This document shows, piece after piece, positions 1 through 7,600 of a stretch of DNA of 14,667 nt; the first letter of the stretch is position 1; each line of letters opens with the position of its first letter. The position numbers were made by a program, and so were the translations under genes. The stretch covers positions 15,675-30,341 of the forward strand of contig JAHZAR010000027.1 in the NCBI GenBank assembly GCA_019423835.1, in the 5' to 3' direction. The notes beneath the pieces were generated by a model. It saw only the letters and a list, made by a program, of their open reading frames with translations. It was not told the DNA's origin and did no database searches. This stretch comes from Clostridiales bacterium (GTDB taxonomy: Bacteria > Bacillota > Clostridia > Lachnospirales > Lachnospiraceae).

Positions 1-236
1 CAGAGGTGGCTTCCATCATCCTTGAGGGACTTGGAGGAGCTTCCAATGTGACGTCTATTGACAACTGCATTACCCGCCTTCGTCTCGAGGTGAAGGATCA
101 GGCCCTTGTCAATGAGAAGAAGATCAAATCTGCAGGTGTTGCAGGTGTGATCCGCCCCGGAAAGAACAGTGTTCAGGTTATTGTGGGAACACAGGTTCAG
201 TTCGTTGCGGATGAGTTTAAAAAGCTCTGTAAATAG
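1..236 (+). CDS. PTS sugar transporter, C-terminal EIIB domain (partial, 5' end outside window)
   Basis: The reading frame is open from the left edge and stops at TAG 234-236, so only the last ~77 residues of a longer protein are visible. They form a complete type-1 (glucose/sucrose/GlcNAc superfamily) EIIB domain. The phosphorylated cysteine lies in the motif DNCITRLRLEV, followed by the usual GVAGVIRPGKNSVQVIVGTQ segment. In the PTS this domain receives phosphate from EIIA on the cysteine and passes it to the sugar entering through the membrane EIIC domain. A GTG at 6-8 exists, but the frame continues upstream of it, no ribosome binding site can be seen in the five bases available, and the domain boundary fits an EIIC-EIIB order as in PtsG or NagE. 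I therefore read this as the end of a fused permease. The sugar cannot be told from this piece. A stand-alone EIIB is the less likely alternative. Confidence 0.85.
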   Translation, partial: EVASIILEGLGGASNVTSIDNCITRLRLEVKDQALVNEKKIKSAGVAGVIRPGKNSVQVIVGTQVQFVADEFKKLCK

Positions 237-260
237 GAAAAGTCGGTGACACCGCCGCTG

Positions 261-308
261 AAGGCGCCGTATTCTGCCGGAGTAATTCGGAGAATACGGC
301 GCCTTTTT
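261..308 (+). terminator. Strong intrinsic terminator after the PTS gene
   Basis: A perfect inverted repeat pairs AAGGCGCCGTATTCT (261-275) with AGAATACGGCGCCTT (291-305). The loop is 15 nt and can add a further CCG/CGG pair. The right arm runs into five T residues (304-308). It lies 25 bp after the PTS stop codon and separates that gene from coaX. Confidence 0.93.
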
Positions 309-362
309 GTCACAGAGAAGAGAAAAGAAGAAAATATAATTTTATATCCCAATGGTTTCAGA

Positions 363-391
363 TTGCAATTTCCTTCATCTCAATCTATAAT
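363..391 (+). promoter_or_regulatory. Sigma-A-type promoter of coaX
   Basis: TTGCAA (363-368, 4 of 6 matches to TTGACA) and a perfect TATAAT (386-391) are separated by 17 bp. The predicted start is near 398, giving a leader of about 45 nt. The surroundings are AT-rich and follow directly after a terminator, which fits a new transcription unit. Confidence 0.8.
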
Positions 392-441
392 GGTAAAAGC
401 ACCGCAGGCTGGTTGAGGAGAGATAACGGAGGAGATTACAG

Positions 442-1212
442 ATGATATTAGCGATTGACGTGGGAAATACCAACATTGTTGTCGGATGCATTGACAGGAA
501 AAAATGCCATTTTATCGAAAGGCTTTCCACCGTGAGGACAAAGACAGAGCTGGAATATGCCATTGACATAAAGAGCGTTCTGGACATTTACCATGTCCGT
601 CCGGCTGAGATCGAGGGAGGAATTATCTCCTCTGTAGTTCCGCAGATTACGGTGAACATTAAACTGGCTGCTGAAAAAATTCTGAAAAAAGAGGTTCTTG
701 TGATTGGCTCCGGCATCAAGACAGGGCTGAATATCCGGATTGACGATCCGGCTCAGCTGGGAGCTGATCTGGTGGCGGACTCTGTGGCAGGAATTGCAGA
801 GTATCCGCTTCCTCTTGTAATTTTCGATATGGGTACGGCAAATACAGTCTGTGTGATTGACGGACAGAAACGGTATCTGGGCGGAATGATTTATCCAGGA
901 CTTGGAGTTTCTCTTGATTCATTGACCTCCCATGCATCGCAGCTTGGAGGGATCAGCCTGGAAGTGCCGCCTGAGCGGGTGATAGGAAGAAATACCATCG
1001 ACTGTATGAAGAGCGGGGCGATCTACAGTGCGGCAGCGGCTATGGATGGGATTATAGACCGGATAGAAGAGGAAATGGGAGAAAAGGTAACCGTGGTGGC
1101 CACCGGCGGCCTGGCGAGGAGAATTGTCCCTCACTGCAGGCGGGAGATTATCCTGGATGATGATTTGCTTCTGAAGGGGCTTCAGATTCTCTATGATAAG
1201 AATAAGCGCTAG
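442..1212 (+). CDS. coaX: Type III pantothenate kinase
   Basis: CoaX phosphorylates pantothenate with ATP in the cytoplasm, the first step of coenzyme A synthesis. It belongs to the ASKHA fold, is insensitive to CoA feedback and needs a monovalent cation. The 256 residues match the family length. Visible motifs are the N-terminal phosphate loop AIDVGNTN (D6), the second ATP motif FDMGTANT (D129), IISSVVPQ, GPGIKTGLNI-like GSGIKTGLNIRI, and ATGGLA near the C-terminus. The pantothenate/catalytic motif, normally GxDR, reads GADL here: Asp109 is kept and the following Arg is Leu110. The start is set by GGAGGAG (428-434), 7 bp before ATG. It is the first gene after a clear promoter. CoA made from its product supplies the phosphopantetheine arm of the ACP encoded downstream. 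Confidence 0.95.
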   Translation: MILAIDVGNTNIVVGCIDRKKCHFIERLSTVRTKTELEYAIDIKSVLDIYHVRPAEIEGGIISSVVPQITVNIKLAAEKILKKEVLVIGSGIKTGLNIRIDDPAQLGADLVADSVAGIAEYPLPLVIFDMGTANTVCVIDGQKRYLGGMIYPGLGVSLDSLTSHASQLGGISLEVPPERVIGRNTIDCMKSGAIYSAAAAMDGIIDRIEEEMGEKVTVVATGGLARRIVPHCRREIILDDDLLLKGLQILYDKNKR

Positions 1213-1219
1213 CTTTGCG

Positions 1220-1256
1220 GCTCTGCACAGACCTGCTGTACGGCGATGTGCAGAGC
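1220..1256 (+). terminator. Possible weak terminator after coaX
   Basis: A perfect 10-bp inverted repeat pairs GCTCTGCACA (1220-1229) with TGTGCAGAGC (1247-1256) around a 17-nt loop. It is followed by TTTCTGTGTTTTT, an interrupted T-rich stretch. It lies 8 bp after the coaX stop. The wide loop and broken T-run suggest partial termination, with read-through into the methyltransferase gene, for which I see no clear promoter. Confidence 0.45.
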
Positions 1257-1295
1257 TTTCTGTGTTTTTGCGGGCCAGAGGCTCCCCAGAGCCCT

Positions 1296-1315
1296 CCCGG
1301 CCGGTGCAGGCCGGG
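1296..1315. repeat. All-GC 7-bp hairpin in coaX/methyltransferase gap
   Basis: CCCGGCC (1296-1302) pairs perfectly with GGCCGGG (1309-1315) across a 6-nt loop. No T-run follows on either strand, so it is not a standard terminator. It lies ~60 bp upstream of the next start codon and may be an mRNA structural element. Confidence 0.4.
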
Positions 1316-1377
1316 GACGCACAGATAAGAAAAACGTTAGGCGAAGAAACAATTGGACGGGCGAAAAGGAGAAAAAA

Positions 1378-2202
1378 ATGCCTGATATTATAGAAATAAC
1401 TGATTTTGCGGCGGCGGAGCTGGACGTATATGCAAGGATTCCCGAGGGACAGCTGCTTCACCTGTATGAGCCGGAACCGGGAATTTTTATTGCGGAAAGC
1501 CCGAAGGTAATCGAGCGGGCGCTGGATGCCGGATATGAACCGATTTCTCTGCTGATGGAAACAAAGCATGTGGAAGGACAGGGAAGGGAGGTGATTGCCC
1601 GCTGCGGTCACGTCCCTGTATACACAGCACAGTCTGATGTGCTGACCAGGCTTACAGGCTTTCAGCTTACAAGAGGTGTCCTGTGCGCCATGAGGAGGAA
1701 AAGGATGCCGGAAATTTCCGGCATCTGCGCCGGAGCCAGGAGGATTGTGGTTCTGGAAAATGTTATGAATCCCACGAATGTGGGGGCGATTTTCCGCTCT
1801 GCAGCTGCCCTCAGCATGGATGCAGTGCTTCTGACGCCTGGATGCAGCGATCCGCTGTACCGGAGGGCTGCCAGGGTAAGCATGGGAACGGTGTTTCAGA
1901 TTCCGTGGACCTTTTTTGACAGGAAGAGGGTAAAATGGCCGGAGGAGGGGCAGGAGCTGCTGCGGGAGATGGGCTTTAAGACAGCAGCCATGGCCCTGAG
2001 TGAGGATTCTGTCAGCCTTGATGAGCCGGCCCTCAGAAGAGAGGAAAAGCTGGCTGTCATTATGGGGACAGAGGGGGAGGGCCTGTGCGCTCAGACTATC
2101 CGGGGAAGTGACTACGTGGTGCGTATCCCCATGTCCCACGGTGTGGATTCTCTGAATGTGGCAGCGGCCAGTGCAGTGGCCTTCTGGCAGCTGGGAAGGT
2201 AA
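1378..2202 (+). CDS. SpoU/TrmH-family RNA 2'-O-ribose methyltransferase
   Basis: This is a SAM-dependent methyltransferase of the SPOUT class, expected to methylate a ribose 2'-OH in rRNA or tRNA. With the start used here it has 274 residues. Residues ~28-110 resemble the substrate-binding domain of the family. The catalytic domain shows motif 1, NPTNVGAIFR (131-140), motif 2, MGTEGEGL (229-236), and motif 3, IPMSHGVDSLNVAAA (250-264), which forms the trefoil-knot SAM site. An upstream in-frame ATG at 1246 would add 44 residues, but these are Arg/Pro-rich and overlap hairpin sequence. ATG 1378 has AAAGGAG (1365-1371) 6 bp upstream and is preferred. The exact target nucleotide cannot be deduced, so I give no symbol; RlmB-like and TsnR-like enzymes share these motifs. 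It is probably co-transcribed with coaX at reduced level. Confidence 0.9.
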   Translation: MPDIIEITDFAAAELDVYARIPEGQLLHLYEPEPGIFIAESPKVIERALDAGYEPISLLMETKHVEGQGREVIARCGHVPVYTAQSDVLTRLTGFQLTRGVLCAMRRKRMPEISGICAGARRIVVLENVMNPTNVGAIFRSAAALSMDAVLLTPGCSDPLYRRAARVSMGTVFQIPWTFFDRKRVKWPEEGQELLREMGFKTAAMALSEDSVSLDEPALRREEKLAVIMGTEGEGLCAQTIRGSDYVVRIPMSHGVDSLNVAAASAVAFWQLGR

Positions 2203-2276
2203 GAAGATAAGGAGAAGAGAGGCAGGCTTACGGAGACGGAGCGGCTGTAATTGGATGCATTTACTGAAAGAAAATG

Positions 2277-2305
2277 TTGATTTATCAGACAATCTCTAGT
2301 ATAGT
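2277..2305 (+). promoter_or_regulatory. Promoter of plsX
   Basis: TTGATT (2277-2282) and TATAGT (2300-2305, 5 of 6 matches) are spaced by 17 bp, with a predicted start near 2312 and a ~30-nt leader. The octamer TTTATCAG overlaps the -35 (2281-2288) and recurs just after the -10 (2315-2322), a layout that could bind a repressor. plsX is ribosome-bound through AAGGGA (2330-2335). Confidence 0.75.
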
Positions 2306-2341
2306 AATTACAGGTTTATCAGGTGAAAGAAGGGATTTAAG

Positions 2342-3415
2342 ATGATTCGAATAGCGGTAGATGCCATGGGCGGAGACAATGCACCGGCAGAGCTTGTAGC
2401 AGGCGCTGTGGAGGCTGTCAGAGAAAAGAGTGAGATAAAGGTGCTTCTGATCGGCCGGGAAGAGGCCGTGAACAGGGAGCTTTCAAAGTATACATATAAT
2501 AAGGAACAGATCGAGGTAGTCGGAGCTTCCGAGGTGATTGCCACGGAGGAGCCTCCGGTAAACGCCATCAGGCCTAAAAAGGATTCCTCCCTGGTGGTAG
2601 GGATGAATATGGTGCGCCGCAAAGAGGCGGATGCCATCGTATCTGCGGGAAGCACGGGAGCCATCCTGGTAGGGGGACAGGTTCTGGTAGGGCGGATCAA
2701 GGGAGTGGAGCGGCCTCCGTTAGCTGTCCTGATTCCTACAGAGAGAGGCGTATCTCTGCTTTTGGACGGCGGGGCGAATGTGGACGCAAGACCTTCTCAC
2801 CTGGTTCAGTTTGCAAAGATGGGCTCTATTTACATGGAGCACGTGATGGGAGTGAAGAGTCCCAGTGTGGCCATCGTGAATATCGGAGCAGAGGAGGAGA
2901 AGGGGAACGCCCTTGTGAAGGAAACCTTTCCTCTCTTAAAGGAATGCAGGGATATCCGTTTCACAGGCAGCATTGAGGCCAGGGAGATTCCCCACGGCGG
3001 GGCAGACGTGATCGTGGCAGAGGCCTTTGTGGGAAACGTGATTCTGAAGCTTTATGAGGGAGTGGGGGCTACTCTCCTTTCTAAGGTAAAGGAGGGGATG
3101 ATGGCGAGCCTGCGCTCAAAGATTGGAGCCCTGCTTGTAAAGCCTGCCTTGAAGGCCACCTTAAAGGACTTTGACGCCAGCCGCTTCGGCGGAGCGCCGC
3201 TTCTGGGGCTCAGGGGGCTGGTGGTAAAGACCCACGGAAGCTCCAAGCGCACAGAGGTGAAAAATTCCATTATTCAGTGTCTGACCTTCACGGAGCAGAG
3301 GATCAATGAAAAAATCCTCGAAAGCCTGAGGGAAGCCGGGAGCGAACAACAGCAGACTCAGGAGGAAGACGGCTCAGTGGCTCAGAACCTCTCTCAAAAA
3401 GGAGGCCTGGCCTGA
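2342..3415 (+). CDS. plsX: Phosphate acyltransferase (acyl-ACP:phosphate)
   Basis: PlsX converts acyl-ACP and inorganic phosphate to acyl-phosphate, which the membrane enzyme PlsY uses to acylate glycerol-3-phosphate. It is a soluble, membrane-associated enzyme at the start of phospholipid synthesis. The N-terminal signature MIRIAVDAMGGDNAP is unmistakable. Other family segments are SAGSTGAIL, DGGANVDARPSHLVQFAKMG, GNALVKETFPLL and DVIVAEAFVGNVILKLYEG. The length of 357 residues is slightly above the usual ~330-345 because of a Gln/Glu-rich, low-complexity C-terminal tail (after about residue 325) that probably has no catalytic role. The ATG has AAGGGA 6 bp upstream. Its acyl donor carrier, acpP, is the next gene, 103 bp downstream behind its own promoter. 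Confidence 0.97.
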   Translation: MIRIAVDAMGGDNAPAELVAGAVEAVREKSEIKVLLIGREEAVNRELSKYTYNKEQIEVVGASEVIATEEPPVNAIRPKKDSSLVVGMNMVRRKEADAIVSAGSTGAILVGGQVLVGRIKGVERPPLAVLIPTERGVSLLLDGGANVDARPSHLVQFAKMGSIYMEHVMGVKSPSVAIVNIGAEEEKGNALVKETFPLLKECRDIRFTGSIEAREIPHGGADVIVAEAFVGNVILKLYEGVGATLLSKVKEGMMASLRSKIGALLVKPALKATLKDFDASRFGGAPLLGLRGLVVKTHGSSKRTEVKNSIIQCLTFTEQRINEKILESLREAGSEQQQTQEEDGSVAQNLSQKGGLA

Positions 3416-3454
3416 GACAGAAAGGCCCGCAAACGCTTCTGATGAAAGAAATGG

Positions 3455-3483
3455 TTGATCTGCCGCCGGACAGTGTGTAAAAT
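3455..3483 (+). promoter_or_regulatory. Promoter of acpP
   Basis: TTGATC (3455-3460) and TAAAAT (3478-3483) are separated by 17 bp; the predicted start near 3490 leaves a ~30-nt leader. A separate promoter is expected because ACP is needed in far higher amounts than PlsX. Confidence 0.7.
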
Positions 3484-3518
3484 ATACGCGAAGAAAAAGG
3501 GAAGGCAGGAAGAAAACG

Positions 3519-3749
3519 ATGGAATTTGAAAAATTGCAGAGCATTATCGCCGAAGTGCTGAATGCAGAGCCTGAGGAGATCACAGTCTCTTCCTCATTCG
3601 TGGATGATCTGGGAGCGGACTCTCTGGACATATTTCAGATTGTGATGGGGATTGAGGAAGAGTTTGACATTGAGATCCCTGCAGATGCAGCAGAGAGAAT
3701 TGTCACAGTGGGAGATGCGGCGCAGCAGATTCGGAATGCGTTAAATTAA
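3519..3749 (+). CDS. acpP: Acyl carrier protein
   Basis: This small acidic protein carries fatty acyl chains on a 4'-phosphopantetheine arm during fatty acid synthesis and hands them to PlsX and other acyltransferases. It has 76 residues, the usual size. The attachment site is Ser35 in DDLGADSLD, followed by the acidic recognition helix and EEEFDIEIP. That helix reads DSLDIFQIVMGIEEEF, departing from the commoner DSLDTVELVMALEEEF; the loss of one acidic residue (Gln for Glu) may be a lineage feature. AGGAAG (3507-3512) lies 6 bp before the ATG. The location between plsX and rnc matches the common Bacillota order. Confidence 0.95.
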   Translation: MEFEKLQSIIAEVLNAEPEEITVSSSFVDDLGADSLDIFQIVMGIEEEFDIEIPADAAERIVTVGDAAQQIRNALN

Positions 3750-3762
3750 TACCATCTTAAAA

Positions 3763-3790
3763 GGAGCAGCTTCGGAGACGGGGCTGCTCC
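3763..3790 (+). repeat. Hairpin after acpP, possible attenuator
   Basis: GGAGCAGC (3763-3770) pairs with GCTGCTCC (3783-3790) around a 12-nt loop, 13 bp past the acpP stop. No T-run follows, so full termination is unlikely. It could stabilise the acpP message or lower read-through into rnc, which has no obvious promoter of its own in the 151-bp gap. Confidence 0.5.
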
Positions 3791-3900
3791 CATCATATAG
3801 ATCCTGCTGACGGACAGGGAGCTTTGCCAGCGGCATCAGTCTTAAGAAGTCTGGACAGCCGCAGCAGGCGGAAACGGCATGGCAGGGACAGGAGGAAGTT

Positions 3901-4605
3901 ATGTCAAGAGAACAGTTTAGAGAGCTGGAGGAAAAAATCCATTACAGCTTTAAAGATAAATCACTGATTAAGCTGGCCATGAGCCACAGTTCCTATGCAA
4001 ATGAGATGCATTTGGGCAAGCTGGGCTGCAACGAGCGGCTGGAATTTCTGGGGGACGCAGTTCTTGAGATCGTGTCCAGCGATTTTCTGTTTCACCGCTT
4101 CCCGGATATGCCGGAGGGGGATCTGACCAAGACCAGGGCCAGCATGGTCTGCGAGCCGACGCTGGCCTACTGTGCTGAGCAGATTGAACTGGGGAGCTAT
4201 CTGCTTTTGGGAAAGGGCGAGGAGGCCACAGGAGGGAGAACGAGAAATTCTGTGGTATCAGATGCCATGGAGGCCCTGATCGGCGCTATCTATCTGGACG
4301 GCGGCTTTTCCTGTGCGAAAGAATTTATTTTAAACTATGTCTTAAATGATATGGAACACAAAAAGCTCTTCTACGACAGCAAGACGATTCTTCAGGAAAT
4401 TGTGCAGGCCAGGGGGGCAGAACTTCTGTCCTATGAACTCCTGAAGGAGGAGGGGCCGGATCACAATAAGATCTTTGAAGTGGCTGCCCTGATCGGAGAG
4501 CGGGAGGTCAGCCGCGGGTCCGGCCGCACGAAGAAGGCTGCGGAGCAGGTGGCTGCCTACCAGGCTATTTTAAAGCTGAAGCGAGAGGCCGGGGAGGGGA
4601 TATAA
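3901..4605 (+). CDS. rnc: Ribonuclease III
   Basis: RNase III is the Mg2+-dependent endonuclease that cuts double-stranded RNA, processing rRNA precursors and some mRNAs. Its 234 residues match the family. The catalytic domain carries the signature NERLEFLGD (44-52) and the second acidic pair in SDAMEALIGAIYLDGG (D121, E124). A double-stranded-RNA-binding domain occupies about 158-228 (DSKTILQEIVQARG to KKAAEQVAAYQAILKL). The start has a strong AGGAGG (3890-3895) 5 bp upstream. Only 8 bases separate its stop from the smc ATG, so the two are clearly co-transcribed, as in many Bacillota. Confidence 0.97.
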   Translation: MSREQFRELEEKIHYSFKDKSLIKLAMSHSSYANEMHLGKLGCNERLEFLGDAVLEIVSSDFLFHRFPDMPEGDLTKTRASMVCEPTLAYCAEQIELGSYLLLGKGEEATGGRTRNSVVSDAMEALIGAIYLDGGFSCAKEFILNYVLNDMEHKKLFYDSKTILQEIVQARGAELLSYELLKEEGPDHNKIFEVAALIGEREVSRGSGRTKKAAEQVAAYQAILKLKREAGEGI

Positions 4606-4613
4606 GGTAGCGT

Positions 4614-7600
4614 ATGTATTTAAAGAGCATTGAAATTCAGGGATTTAAGTCATTCGCCAATAAAATCCTCTTTGAGTTCCACAACGGGATTACCGGTATC
4701 GTAGGCCCGAACGGAAGCGGGAAGAGCAATGTGGCGGATGCAGTGCGGTGGGTGCTCGGGGAGCAGAGGGCAAAGCAGCTTCGCGGCGGCACCATGCAGG
4801 ATGTCATCTTTTCGGGAACCGAGATACGAAAGCCTCAGGGCTTTGCCTATGTGGCGATCACTCTGGACAACTCCGATCACAGGCTGCCCATAGCATATGA
4901 CCAGGTGACAGTGTCCAGACGTCTCTACCGCTCCGGGGAGAGTGAGTACCGGATTAACGGGAGCGCCTGCCGCCTGAAGGATATTCAGGAGCTCTTCTAT
5001 GACACGGGTATCGGTAAGGAAGGGTATTCCATCATCGGACAGGGACAGATCGACCGGATTCTGAGCGGCAGGCCGGAGGAGAGAAGGGAGCTGTTCGATG
5101 AGGCCGCCGGAATCGTTAAATTTAAAAGGAGGAAGCTCATCGCCCAGAGAAAGCTTATGGATGAGGAGCAGAACCTGGTCAGAGTGGGTGACATTCTCTC
5201 AGAGCTGGAAAAGCAGGTGGGGCCGCTGAAGTCCCAGTCGGAGGCGGCAAAGGAGTACCTGCGGCTCAGAGAGGAACTGAAAGGGAAGGATGCCAACCTG
5301 TTTCTGCTTGAGCACAAGGCTCTGAATCTGCAGCTGAAGGAGCTGGAGGATAAGAAACAGATCGTCAGCGGAGATCTGGAGGATGCCAAGGAGAGAGCGG
5401 AGAAGCTCAGGCAGGACTACGAGCGTCTGGAGAAGGAGGCAGAGGCTGTGGAGGAACAGCTCGCTGCAGGCAGGGAACAGCTTTCCAGAGCCGGTGTGAT
5501 GAAGGAGAGCCTGGAAGGGCAGATTGCGGTTCTGGAAGAGCAGATCAATTCGGAGCGGATGAATGAGGAGCACATTAAAAACAGGGCAGCTGCGATTCTG
5601 GCGGAGCTCTCCGAAAAAACTTCCCAGAGAGCCGGGTTTGAAAGACAGAAGGAGGAGGCCGGAAAGCAGGTTCAGGAGGCAGAGGCTGCCCTGAAGAGCG
5701 CCCAGAGTGAACTGGAGGAGTGGGAAAAACGCCTTCTTTCCATCTCCGGCGAGTCGGAAGCAGCAAAGGCTGTGATCATTAACACGCTCAACGAGAAGGC
5801 CGGTCTCGCCGCGAGGAGCCAGCGCTATGAAACAATGCTGGAGCAGGTAGATGTGCGCCGCTCGGAGGTTATGCAGAAGCTCCTGCGCTATAAGAGCGAC
5901 GAATCGGTTCAGGAGGAGGAGATCAAGAAAGAGGAAGCCGTTCTGGTCAGGGTGGAGGAGGAGCTCTCTGCCCTCATCGGTCAGGAGGAGGAGACGGCCT
6001 GCCGTCTGACTGAGGCGGAGGATGAGGCTGCAAAGCTTTCCAGAAGGCTGAGTGAGGAGCAGCAGAAATACCACACCAGCCACACGAAGCTGGAATCCCT
6101 GCGAAATTTAGCAGAGCGGTATGAGGGCTATGGCACGAGCATCCGCCGTGTGATGGAACAGAAAAACAGAGTGAAGGGGATACACGGCGTGGTAGCAGAC
6201 CTGATTGCCACATCGAAGCAGTATGAGACAGCCATTGAAACAGCCCTTGGGGGAAGCATCCAGAATGTTGTCACTGACCGGGAGGAAACGGCCAAGGAGC
6301 TGATTGAATACCTGAAGAAAAACAGGTTCGGACGGGCTACCTTCCTCCCCCTGACGGGAATCAGCAACAGAGGGGGATTCACTCAGGAAAGAGCCTTGAA
6401 GGAGCCTGGAGTTCTGGGACTTGCCAGTGATCTGGTGGAGGTGAAGGATGAGTACCAGGCGCTTTCCCGGTACCTGCTGGGACGGGTAGTGGTGGTGGAC
6501 GGAATTGACAATGCCATCGCGCTGGCGAGAAAATTCAGGCATACGCTCCGGATTGTAACTCTGGAGGGAGAGCTTTTCAGCGCCGGAGGCTCTATGACAG
6601 GAGGCTCCTTTAAAAACAGCAGCAACCTTCTGGGACGCCAGAGGGAGATTGCCGAACTGGAAAAGGCCTGTCTGGCTGCCCTTGAGGCAGTGGAGGAACT
6701 CCACAAATCCCTGGCGGCTAATGAGGCTATGCGGGCCCAGCTGAAGGAGGAGGCAGAACGCCTGAGAGGAGAAAAGCAGGAAGCCTTCCTGAGAAAAAAT
6801 ACCTCTGAGCTCAATCTGAAACGGCTGGAGGGAAAAAGGCAGGAGATAGCGGAATCATCCTCTGATCTGGTCATGGAGAGCCGGGAGCTGGAATTTCAGC
6901 TCCGGGAGATTCGGGAGAACACAGAAAAGCTGGCAGAGGAGATGAGAAAGCTGGAAGCCCTCCACGACGAAAAAACGGAGCTTTCAAATCGCCTGTCTGA
7001 AGAGCTCTCGAGAGCCCAGGAGAGCCGGGAGACTGCAGCCGGACGTCTTTCGGAGGCTCAGCTTTCGGAGGCGAATGTCCGCCAGAAAGACAGTTTTCTC
7101 TCAGAAAATATCAGACGGTTAATGAGCGAGGAGGAGAGGCTCTGCGCCGAGCAGAAGGAGCTTGACAGCGGCAGCGGCAGGAGTGCAGAGGCGATGGAGG
7201 AGAAGAAACGCCAGATCAGCAGCATTAGAAAGCAGATGGAGGAACAGGAAAGGAACACTGCGGCTATCCGGGAGAGCCTGTTGGGACAGACTTCCAGAAA
7301 AGAGGAGCTGCTGGCAGGTCAGAAAGCCTTTTTCCAGAGCAGAGAGGAGCTTTCAGGGCGAATCAGCAGTCTGGACCGGGAGATGTTTCGCCTGGAAGGG
7401 CAGAAGGAGAGGATTGCCGAGCGGATAGAGTCCAGAATCTCCTATATGTGGGACGAGTATGAACTGACTTACTCCGGAGCCTGCAGTCTGATGGAGGAGG
7501 AGCCTGGGACGATCCCGGAGATCCACAGAAGCATCGACCGGCTGAAAGGAGAGATTAAAGCTCTCGGTTCTGTCAATGTCAATGCCATCGAGGATTACAG

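Noticed and set aside
1246..1377. N-terminal extension of the methyltransferase from ATG 1246
   Set aside because: The added residues are Arg/Pro-rich with no family similarity and overlap a terminator-like hairpin; ATG 1378 has a well-spaced AAAGGAG.
919..2292. 457-residue open frame on the minus strand opposite coaX and the methyltransferase
   Set aside because: It is antisense to two well-recognised genes, runs through their intergenic hairpins, has a biased Ser/Pro/His/Arg composition and matches no known family. A composition shadow explains it.
3796..3801. TATAGA as a -10 element for an rnc promoter
   Set aside because: No acceptable -35 lies 16-18 bp upstream; the spaced position reads CGGAGA.
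5199..6083. 294-residue Leu-rich minus-strand frame inside smc that looks hydrophobic
   Set aside because: The Leu richness is the antisense reading of Glu/Gln/Lys codons in the SMC coiled coil, not a membrane protein.
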